From Micavibrio sp. UBA1672 (GTDB taxonomy: Bacteria > Pseudomonadota > Alphaproteobacteria > Micavibrionales > Micavibrionaceae): DNA of 12,044 bases. The position numbers and the translations under genes were made by a program. How positions within the stretch are numbered: the first letter of the stretch is position 1; each line of letters begins with the position of its first letter. This document shows positions 1-6,394 of the stretch, one piece after another. The DNA is taken from NCBI GenBank assembly GCA_002320665.1, contig DCKO01000083.1, positions 1 through 12,044 of the forward strand, in the 5' to 3' direction. The notes under the pieces are model-generated. The model worked only from the letters and a program-made list of their open reading frames with translations. It was not told the origin of the DNA and ran no database searches.

Positions 1-1070
1 CTGCCCCCGGTGAACCGGGCGGCCCGGCCCCCGCCGAAGAGCCAATATCCAAGGCCCTCGCCATGGATATTATCCGCCTTGAACTTGGCTATGGCTTACT
101 ACCACTTGTACAAGGTGATGGCGGCAATAAGCTCACTGATCAAATTAAAGGACTAAGACGCCAGCTTGCCGAAGATATGGGCTATGTACTGCCTGCCGTG
201 CGCATTCAGGATAACCTGCAACTCCCTGCCAATAATTACGTCGTGCGCATCAAGGAAATAGAAGCAGGTCATGGTGATGTCAGACCTAATATGATGCTAT
301 GTATGGACCCTATGGGTGGATCAATCGCTATCCCGGGTGAGAGCACAACCGAACCAACCTTCGGCCTTCCTGCTATGTGGATTGCAGAAGATTATAAAGA
401 AGAAGCCCATTTCAAGGGCTATACGGTTGTTGATGCCCCAACCGTAATCACAACCCATATCACCGAGTTGATCAAAGACAATATGCCCGATCTGCTCAAT
501 TACGCAGAAACCCAAAAATTACTGGATGAACTCCCCAAAGAATATCAAAAGCTAGTAGCTGATGTTGTCCCCGGACAAATCAATGTCGGCGGGCTTCAGC
601 GCATCTTGCAAAGCCTGCTCTCCGAGCGCGTTTCTATCCGCGACCTCCCGACCATCCTAGAAGGCGTCGCCGAAGCAGCAAGCTACACCAAAAACATCTC
701 CCGCATCAATGAACATGTCCGCAGCCGCCTCGCCCGACAGCTTTGTAATGAGAATACCGATGAAACAGGCACGCTTAACCTTTTGACCCTCTCGCCGGAA
801 TGGGAACAGGCATTCTTTGATTCTCTTGTCGGGGATGGCGAGGAAAAACAACTAGCCATGCCCCCAAGTGACTTACAGGACTTCATCTCGGCAGTGCGCG
901 ATAATTATGATGATCTGGCGGGGCAAGGCATTTCCCCTGTCTTGCTGACATCTCCACTGATACGCCCCTATGTGCGCTCGGTTATAGAACGCTTTCGCCC
1001 TCAAACCGTCATCATGTCACAAAATGAAATCCATCCCAAAGCAAGAATCAAGACTATGGGACAGGTTTAG
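1..1070 (+). CDS. flhA: Flagellar biosynthesis protein FlhA, 3' part (C-terminal cytoplasmic domain)
   Basis: FlhA is the large inner-membrane subunit of the flagellar type III export gate; its cytoplasmic domain docks chaperone-substrate complexes. The frame is open from base 3, so the 5' end, including all membrane helices, lies outside the window and the ATG at 63 is internal. The visible 355 residues begin with a Gly/Pro/Ala-rich linker, then EEPISKALAMDIIRLELGYG, the usual entry to the FlhA cytoplasmic domain. Further family signatures are GYVLPAVRIQDN, GYTVVDAPTVITTHITELIK, NYAETQKLLDEL and the stretch GGLQRILQSLLSERVSIRDLP, followed by the short C-terminal tail. The tail ends in a TAG stop with flhF 112 bases downstream, as expected for an flhA-flhF-flhG cluster. 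No frameshift or missing segment is seen. Assignment rests on recognised family motifs and is nearly certain. Confidence 0.97.
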   Translation, partial: APGEPGGPAPAEEPISKALAMDIIRLELGYGLLPLVQGDGGNKLTDQIKGLRRQLAEDMGYVLPAVRIQDNLQLPANNYVVRIKEIEAGHGDVRPNMMLCMDPMGGSIAIPGESTTEPTFGLPAMWIAEDYKEEAHFKGYTVVDAPTVITTHITELIKDNMPDLLNYAETQKLLDELPKEYQKLVADVVPGQINVGGLQRILQSLLSERVSIRDLPTILEGVAEAASYTKNISRINEHVRSRLARQLCNENTDETGTLNLLTLSPEWEQAFFDSLVGDGEEKQLAMPPSDLQDFISAVRDNYDDLAGQGISPVLLTSPLIRPYVRSVIERFRPQTVIMSQNEIHPKARIKTMGQV

Positions 1071-1134
1071 TCAAAGCAATATCTTGCCTAAGAGTCAAAA
1101 TACAGCTATTTTTAAACCGTTACCCCTAGTAAAA

Positions 1135-1154
1135 ACCTATAGTTCACCTATAAT
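1135..1154 (+). promoter_or_regulatory. Tandem ACCTATA repeat overlapping a TATAAT box upstream of flhF
   Basis: In the 112-base gap between flhA and flhF the heptamer ACCTATA occurs at 1135-1141 and 1146-1152, an 11-base period or about one helical turn. The second copy runs into a perfect TATAAT at 1149-1154. No convincing -35 hexamer lies 16-18 bases upstream, so promoter identity is weak. A GATTC (GANTC class) site lies just downstream at 1163-1167. This could be a regulated flhF promoter or a chance AT-rich pattern. Confidence 0.3.
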
Positions 1155-1182
1155 AACTGAGTGATTCGAAACACATCCAACC

Positions 1183-2196
1183 ATGCGTCTTAAAACCTTC
1201 CGCGCAAAGAATATGACCGAAGCCTTGCAAATGATCCGCGATACCCTTGGCGATGATGCAATAATAGTTGCATCTAACGAAGAGCGCAGCGGTGATGTGC
1301 GCGTAACCGCCGCAATAGAGCCCGCCTTTGAGCTAAACCGCGAGGGGGCTGCTGGCAAGAATGACTGGCTGCAATATGATCAGGAACAAGAAGATGACGT
1401 CGTTGCAGAGCAAGTCACCGACATCATGATTCGCCATTCCGTACCCGAAGATGTGATGGATAACATACTCTCATGTGTTTCAGTTCTTGGCTTTGATAAT
1501 CCAGTTCAGGCCTTATCAGCCGCATTAGAGGAATTATACAGTTTCTCCCCAATTCCGATCACCCCACACAGCAAACCTCTGATGATGGTTGGCCCGCCCG
1601 GCTCAGGTAAAACACTGGCTGTTGCAAAAATCGCGGCGCGCAGTGTCATGAACGGCCTGAATGTCGGAGTGTTATCCACAGATACTATTCGAGCCGGTGG
1701 CATTGAACAATTACAGGCCTTCACCAAGTTACTGGACGTCCCCTTGGAAAAGTCATCCAACCCTCAAAGCCTGATGCATAGCTGTAGCGCTTTCATGCAA
1801 GACCGCGACCAGATTATTATAGATTGCGCAGGCATTAACCCCTTTGATCCAGAAGACCTTAAGGCCGCCGCTAAAATGATCGAAGCCGCGCAAGCACAGG
1901 CGATTCTGGTTATGCCTGCCGGCATCGAAAGTGAAGAAGCGGCCGAGACTGCGCGCATGTTTTCATCCATAGGTGTGACCCATATTCTACCCACAAGAAT
2001 TGATATTGCACGCCGTATGGGTAACCTGCTAGCCGCCGCCCATCAGGGTGATATGGCCTTTAGCGATGTCAGCAATACCCCCAAAGTTGCGCAAGGCCTC
2101 GCCCCTCTTTCCCCAAGAACTCTTGCCCGTTTACTCGTACCGGACTACCGCAACGAGCAAGCTTCTGATATCATGAGCAGGAAGGCTCAGCGATAG
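1183..2196 (+). CDS. flhF: Flagellar placement GTPase FlhF
   Basis: FlhF is the SRP-family GTPase that marks the pole and recruits early flagellar basal-body parts; FlhG acts as its partner. The 337-residue product starts MRLKTFRAKNMTEALQMIRD, the typical FlhF N-terminal B-domain opening, with a short linker and then the NG region. The P-loop GPPGSGKT is at residues 137-144, followed by the SRP-GTPase-type DTIRAGGIEQL motif near 167-177. The G3 region reads DCAG (214-217) rather than the DTAG typical of SRP GTPases, and the G4 element reads TRID (271-274) rather than TKxD. The protein is shorter than the Bacillus (about 366) and Vibrio (about 500) homologues, mainly in the N-terminal region. 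The ATG at 1183 is chosen because the family-specific N-terminus starts exactly there; no clear Shine-Dalgarno precedes it. flhG follows after 43 bases, consistent with an operon. Confidence 0.94.
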   Translation: MRLKTFRAKNMTEALQMIRDTLGDDAIIVASNEERSGDVRVTAAIEPAFELNREGAAGKNDWLQYDQEQEDDVVAEQVTDIMIRHSVPEDVMDNILSCVSVLGFDNPVQALSAALEELYSFSPIPITPHSKPLMMVGPPGSGKTLAVAKIAARSVMNGLNVGVLSTDTIRAGGIEQLQAFTKLLDVPLEKSSNPQSLMHSCSAFMQDRDQIIIDCAGINPFDPEDLKAAAKMIEAAQAQAILVMPAGIESEEAAETARMFSSIGVTHILPTRIDIARRMGNLLAAAHQGDMAFSDVSNTPKVAQGLAPLSPRTLARLLVPDYRNEQASDIMSRKAQR

Positions 2197-2239
2197 TAAC
2201 CATGTTTAAAGTATATGTTCATTTAAGGACCACAGCACA

Positions 2240-3073
2240 ATGACAGATCAACCAAAAGATGCCGGAAAGCTTAAAACCCCGCCTCCAGCTTTTAAGCGTG
2301 GCGCTAATATTGTTGCAGTGGCCAGCGGAAAAGGCGGTGTTGGCAAAACATGGTTTTCAATCACTCTTGCAAGCGCATTATCTAATATGGGCAAACGCGT
2401 TTTGCTTTTTGATGGTGACTTAGGCCTCGCCAATGTCGATGTTCAACTCGGCTTGATGCCCAAACGTGATTTGAACGACGTTATCAGAGGCCGCCTCGGT
2501 CTGGATAAAGTTGTACAACATTATGAAGATGGAAATTTTGACATTGTTGCTGGCCGCTCCGGTCAGGCCTCTCTATCTGCCCTACCCAGCCAGCGCCTTT
2601 CTCACCTAAGAGACCAGATAATAGATGTCGCCCGCGACTATGATGTCGTCATCGCCGATTTAGGGGCAGGTGTCGATAGAACTGTGCGCATGCTTTCTGC
2701 TGCCGCCAGCTCTACAATGCTCATCACCACGGATGAACCCACATCCCTGACTGACGCTTACGCTTATGTGAAGCTGGGCAATGCTGCAGGCCTATCAAAA
2801 AACATCAATATTGTGGTGAATATGGCATCTTCAATACAAGAAGGTGAAAAAACCTATAAGACTCTCCTCAAAGCCTGCCAGAACTTCCTGCGTCTCTCCC
2901 CGCCTTTGGCTGGTATGATCCGCGTCGATTCACGCGTAAAAGATTCAATCCGTAACCAGATGCCGATCCTTGTACGCTCCCCAAATGCCGATGCGGCTAT
3001 GGACGTTGAGAAGATCGCTAAGCAAGTCTGGAAAAACGTACAGAATGAACAACGCCGCGCTGTCTCGGCATAA
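2240..3073 (+). CDS. flhG: MinD-like ATPase FlhG (FleN), flagellar number regulator
   Basis: FlhG/FleN is a ParA/MinD-type ATPase that limits flagellar number and stimulates FlhF GTPase activity at the membrane. The 277-residue product has the deviant Walker A motif GKGGVGKT at residues 30-37 (signature Lys31, P-loop Lys36), the switch-I-region DGDLGLANVDVQLGL at about 58-72, and a Walker B-like VVIADLGAG around Asp140. These are the standard MinD/FlhG signatures. The N-terminal extension before the P-loop contains a DQ pair (residues 3-4), possibly a degenerate form of the DQAxxLR motif that activates FlhF, but this is a loose match. A clear Shine-Dalgarno AAGGA (2225-2229) precedes the ATG by 10 bases. 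It lies directly after flhF, the usual partner order. A C-terminal helix rich in Lys and hydrophobic residues could be the membrane-targeting segment, which is inferred only. Confidence 0.95.
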   Translation: MTDQPKDAGKLKTPPPAFKRGANIVAVASGKGGVGKTWFSITLASALSNMGKRVLLFDGDLGLANVDVQLGLMPKRDLNDVIRGRLGLDKVVQHYEDGNFDIVAGRSGQASLSALPSQRLSHLRDQIIDVARDYDVVIADLGAGVDRTVRMLSAAASSTMLITTDEPTSLTDAYAYVKLGNAAGLSKNINIVVNMASSIQEGEKTYKTLLKACQNFLRLSPPLAGMIRVDSRVKDSIRNQMPILVRSPNADAAMDVEKIAKQVWKNVQNEQRRAVSA

Positions 3074-3164
3074 ACCCCGCCAACAGCCCAATAATACCCT
3101 TGAACAATCAGGAATTGATTCACATAACGTTCTATATGAAGAGATATTTGTGTAAAAACGGGTT

Positions 3165-3245
3165 ACAAACGAACTGAAAGAAAATTGTTTAAAAATAACA
3201 AGTTAAGCGTTTTATTTTTTATTTAAACAAACGAACTAAAGAAAA
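3165..3245. repeat. Imperfect direct repeat enclosing an inverted repeat in the leader of the FliK-like gene
   Basis: ACAAACGAACT-G-AAAGAAAA at 3165-3184 recurs at 3227-3245 without the single G, a 19/20-base direct repeat 62 bases apart. Between and partly overlapping them lies a perfect inverted repeat, TTGTTTAAA (3185-3193) and TTTAAACAA (3222-3230). Nested inside is an A/T-only pair, AAAAATAA (3191-3198) and TTATTTTT (3212-3219). The rest of the 3074-3290 gap shows no gene. The unit could be a regulator-binding array or an mRNA leader structure; the sequence does not say which. Confidence 0.6.
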
Positions 3246-3290
3246 AACATAAAGATAGGCACACCTAAAATATATCGTTAAAATGCCCAT

Positions 3291-5075
3291 ATGAGCGATT
3301 CAGGTTTTCCAAATCTTACACCGTCTACGGCCACCCAACTACCGGATCAAAAGGTATCGGCCCCCAAATATAATGCGCAAATTCAGGACCTGCCGCAGGA
3401 TTTACAAAATCTGCAACAGACAAAAAAAATACAAGGTAAAATCACTGCGGTTCAAAAAAATGGTGAAGTTACCCTTAAAACAGATCAAGGGACAGTCACG
3501 GCACAATTTGTTACTAATACAAGCTACAAACAAGGGCAAATTGTTGATCTTTATCTCGCCAAGGGCAACCCGCCGCAAAATGCCGTGATTACCCTGTCAT
3601 CTCAAAATCAATTACAGCAAACCATCCCGCAAGCCGTATTGCAAGAAATAGGTTCTATACCACAAATTACGACCATAACCATAGAGGATGCCATTGGCGC
3701 ACAAACCACATTAACACCATTATCCAGCAACCAGATTTCATCCGTTACAAATTCGTATACAGAGATACTGGAAACAAGCCTTTCCACCCTGCCCTTACAG
3801 GAAAGCATCACCCTATCCACATTACCCGATTTACAAAGTCTTTCCAGCGCGCTTCCCTTGGAAAACATCCCTTTTTCTTTTTTCAACACCGCGACAAACC
3901 AGAATCTGGCCTTTGAAACGGGATTAGGCGATAACTTGGCACAAAGCAGCCTCTTATCACTAACAGAACACCCTCTTACGATTTCTTTCAAAAACATCGC
4001 AGCTTATGTGCTGAAAAGTGAAGCCTCGAACTTCATATCAACATCACCACATGAAGCCGAAGAACGCCCCACGGCACATCAACACAGCACGAGTCTCATT
4101 ACAATCAATGATATCAAATCTCCAACGCCAAGCCTTAGCACAACAGGAGAAAATACAGGATTACCTTCGCTTTTATCCTCACAAATCGGTGAGATCGTAG
4201 GCTTTGTTGAGGGACTAAGTGCAGACAGGCATCTTCCAGTGATCAGCCTTTCCGGCCTTCATGCTCATTCTCAGTATTTTGTATTGAATATTGATATCAA
4301 GGACATCCAGACCGGAAGCCTGATTAAATTCACGCCCCTGCAAACCGGAACCGAATTACCCGCAATCGCACCGTTACTCTTTAATATTACAGGCAATCCC
4401 TTACTGCCTGATCGTTGGGGCAATTTCGAGGAACTCATATCCACGCTCCAACAAACAGCCCCAAATGCAGCCCAAGCCGTTTCCAATATGACACTTACTC
4501 CAACCGCGCCCCAGAATATGGGTAGCATTGCACTGTTCTTCGTTGCCGCGCTACGTTCCGGTGACTTGCAAGGCTGGCTCGGCTCGAATGCAGCAAATGC
4601 CTTAAAGAAAAGCGGAAAAGACTCACTTCTGAACGCCCTGAGGCAAGAAGGTTTCTCTCATACCTCCATTGATACTGCGGGGCAAGACTGGCGCACAAGC
4701 AGCCTGCCCTTAAGCTGGGGCAACGAGATCCACAAAGTCATCCTTCATGTGCGTCAGGATTCTCACGATAAGTCACAAGATCAGGACAATGAAAAAAATC
4801 ATACACGCTTTGTCATTGATCTAAGCCTCTCGAATATCGGGCCAGTACAGATAGATGCCCTTCATAAAAAAATTGGGAACAATCAGGAACACCTTGATTT
4901 GATCCTGCGCACAAATGATTCATTTTCAAAAGCCGTCCAAAACGATATGGCGCAGCGCTACCAATCAGCCTTAGAGGAAACCAACATGTCCGGTTACCTA
5001 CTCTTTCAGACATCGCCCGAGAATTGGGTTAAAATTTCCCCCGATCAGGAAGGAGCGTTTTCAGAAAACATATAA
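3291..5075 (+). CDS. FliK-like flagellar hook-length control protein (divergent)
   Basis: This is a 594-residue protein with a low-complexity, Gln/Ser/Thr/Leu-rich N-terminal half and a more ordered C-terminal half. Residues about 48-105 (from KIQGKITAVQKNGEVTLKTD) alternate hydrophobic and polar positions like a small beta-barrel. The C-terminal region from Arg506 (RFVIDLSLSNIGPVQIDAL, then a basic/polar helix and SGYLLFQTSPENWVKI) has the pattern of the FliK C-terminal domain: beta strands with L-L-x-x-LGxVxV-type spacing, then a helix that ends in a Gly. FliK terminates hook growth by switching export specificity through FlhB. Size (FliK is commonly 400-650) and position straight after flhA-flhF-flhG support the call. 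No good Shine-Dalgarno precedes the ATG at 3291; the family N-terminus is too variable to confirm the start. It ends 3 bases from the convergent fliJ. The gene symbol is left blank because similarity is pattern-level only. Confidence 0.68.
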   Translation: MSDSGFPNLTPSTATQLPDQKVSAPKYNAQIQDLPQDLQNLQQTKKIQGKITAVQKNGEVTLKTDQGTVTAQFVTNTSYKQGQIVDLYLAKGNPPQNAVITLSSQNQLQQTIPQAVLQEIGSIPQITTITIEDAIGAQTTLTPLSSNQISSVTNSYTEILETSLSTLPLQESITLSTLPDLQSLSSALPLENIPFSFFNTATNQNLAFETGLGDNLAQSSLLSLTEHPLTISFKNIAAYVLKSEASNFISTSPHEAEERPTAHQHSTSLITINDIKSPTPSLSTTGENTGLPSLLSSQIGEIVGFVEGLSADRHLPVISLSGLHAHSQYFVLNIDIKDIQTGSLIKFTPLQTGTELPAIAPLLFNITGNPLLPDRWGNFEELISTLQQTAPNAAQAVSNMTLTPTAPQNMGSIALFFVAALRSGDLQGWLGSNAANALKKSGKDSLLNALRQEGFSHTSIDTAGQDWRTSSLPLSWGNEIHKVILHVRQDSHDKSQDQDNEKNHTRFVIDLSLSNIGPVQIDALHKKIGNNQEHLDLILRTNDSFSKAVQNDMAQRYQSALEETNMSGYLLFQTSPENWVKISPDQEGAFSENI

Positions 5076-5078
5076 GTT

Positions 5079-5501
5079 CTAGTCATTATTTTCTCTTTGC
5101 ACTGTCTCAATGCCGATTTCATCAAGAACATCAGATTCCTTTTTTTCCTCCGTGGCCTTTTCTTCGGCTAATCGACGCTCTTGAATAATCTCGACTTTCT
5201 TGACATCTGCAAAAGCTTCACGCACTTCTTCACGCGCCATATCTATACGCTTTTCCAGAGTATCCATGGCATCATCCAGATCCAAAAGGCGCTCTTTAAC
5301 GGCTCTGACATATTGATCGAAAAAGGACAACATTTCCACACCAAGCTCTTGTGTCTTGGCCTTTTCAATTGCCATCTGCCTGATCATGGCCTGCTTTTGA
5401 TCCTCCAGCGCATCCGCCTGATCATACAGCTCGGTCAGAAACTTCTGCTTTTGCTCCACAACATGGCGACGAACACGAATTAGAGAGTCTAAATCTGCCA
5501 T
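5079..5501 (-). CDS. fliJ: Flagellar export chaperone/stalk protein FliJ
   Basis: FliJ is a small coiled-coil protein that inserts into the FliI hexamer, links it to FlhA and helps couple export to ion flow. The 140-residue product is nearly all helix-forming: MADLDSLIRVRRHVVEQKQK, then long runs with hydrophobic heptad spacing through residue ~115, and an acidic/polar tail rich in Glu and Lys. The N-terminal pattern L-x-x-L-x-R-V-R-R-x-x-x-E-x-x-K is typical of FliJ. Length matches the family (about 135-150). It usually lies directly downstream of fliI; here it is on the same strand but separated by about 0.9 kb holding an opposite-strand gene, so it probably needs its own promoter in 5502-5601. 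Sequence conservation in FliJ is low, so the call combines coiled-coil pattern, length and context. Confidence 0.85.
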   Translation of the reverse strand: MADLDSLIRVRRHVVEQKQKFLTELYDQADALEDQKQAMIRQMAIEKAKTQELGVEMLSFFDQYVRAVKERLLDLDDAMDTLEKRIDMAREEVREAFADVKKVEIIQERRLAEEKATEEKKESDVLDEIGIETVQRENND

Positions 5502-5601
5502 TATTTACAATCCCGTACTTGACTTTTCTTCGTTAAAAGTAAATTTATAGTTTGAGTATAGTATACAATAGTTTTTTTAATTAGTTTTGTGAACGCGGTA
5601 T

Positions 5602-6381
5602 ATGAACCGGATATTAATTTTAGTTTTTGCAGTTTTTGTTCTTTCATCTTGTATGCCGGATAAAAGAACCCAAGTCCCACCGCCTAGCAAGTTGCCAGCA
5701 GTCAAAGTGCTATTTATTGGTAATGGCTATACGCAATATAACCAGATGCCTAAAATGCTGGAATACATTTCGCGTACGAATCTTCAATCGGGCTTTCAAA
5801 TACAAACCGATATTATTTCTAAAGAAGGTGCCAATCTGGATGATATATGGAATGACGAAGCTTTAAGAGAAAAATTATACACTCAAAAATGGGATTTTGT
5901 CGTCCTTCAACCTCATGGCACTTGGGCTGTCAATAACAGAATCCAGAAAAATACATATGAAGCCGTGCGCGTCTGGAGCCTTGCTATTCAGACCACCAAA
6001 GCAAAACCAGTCTGGTTCATGACGTGGATTATGCAACCCGGAAGTGCATGGTATCAAAAAGGACAAGCGGCAATAACACGTTCCCCTGATTTTATGTTTC
6101 AACATACATACCAGCAAAGCTTGAAGCTGATTAACGGCTATAAAATGCTAAATGTACCAATCGGCAGTTACTGGATGTTCTCGCATGAAAGACATCAAGA
6201 TATTGGTCTATACGCAGAAAATGGAGCACACCCCTCATTATTTGGCTCATATCTAAATGCTGTATTGTTTTACAGATACCTAACTGGAAAAGATATCATT
6301 GAAGATACATTTAGACCCGAAAGCATATCTCAAGAACAATTTAAAAAAATAAAATCAATAGCTTATACAGAATTACCTTAA
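5602..6381 (+). CDS. SGNH/DUF4886-like lipoprotein, probably non-catalytic
   Basis: The 259-residue product begins MNRILILVFAVFVLSSC: a short positively charged start, a hydrophobic core and a lipobox LSSC with the lipidated Cys at 17. The +2 residue is Met, not Asp, so outer-membrane sorting is plausible. After a Pro-rich linker comes VKVLFIGNGYTQYNQMP (35-51), matching the block I of DUF4886/SGNH hydrolases, normally IGNS(F/Y)TxxN. Gly42 (GGC) occupies the position of the catalytic Ser. WDFVVLQPHGTW resembles the VVLQ block, and ENGAHPSLFGSYLNAVLFYR (206-225) is the C-terminal catalytic block, normally DGxHPS; Asn207 replaces the Asp while His210 is kept. Two of the three triad residues therefore appear changed, each one base away from the expected codon. 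No frameshift or stop is present, so it seems maintained as a protein. It lies between fliJ and fliI on the opposite strand and reads as AT-rich. Binding of an acylated glycan or peptidoglycan is possible; the true function is unknown. Confidence 0.8.
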   Translation: MNRILILVFAVFVLSSCMPDKRTQVPPPSKLPAVKVLFIGNGYTQYNQMPKMLEYISRTNLQSGFQIQTDIISKEGANLDDIWNDEALREKLYTQKWDFVVLQPHGTWAVNNRIQKNTYEAVRVWSLAIQTTKAKPVWFMTWIMQPGSAWYQKGQAAITRSPDFMFQHTYQQSLKLINGYKMLNVPIGSYWMFSHERHQDIGLYAENGAHPSLFGSYLNAVLFYRYLTGKDIIEDTFRPESISQEQFKKIKSIAYTELP

Positions 6382-6394
6382 ACCACGGCATCAC

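Noticed and set aside
3117..3121. GANTC sites in intergenic gaps (1092, 1163, 3117, 9845) as a CcrM-regulated set
   Set aside because: GANTC also occurs many times inside the genes of this window, so without a count over the genome the intergenic sites are not clearly enriched.
2970..3155. Short + strand open frame overlapping the 3' end of flhG
   Set aside because: Most of it is within flhG in another phase and it has no ribosome-binding site or conserved pattern.
3074..3290. Sigma54 or sigma28 flagellar promoter upstream of the FliK-like gene
   Set aside because: I looked for TGGCAC-N5-TTGC and TAAA-N15-GCCGATAA patterns and found no acceptable match.
3608..3997. Open frame of 129 codons on the - strand inside the FliK-like gene
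   Set aside because: It has no recognisable domain, and lies wholly inside a longer + strand gene in a coherent flagellar block.
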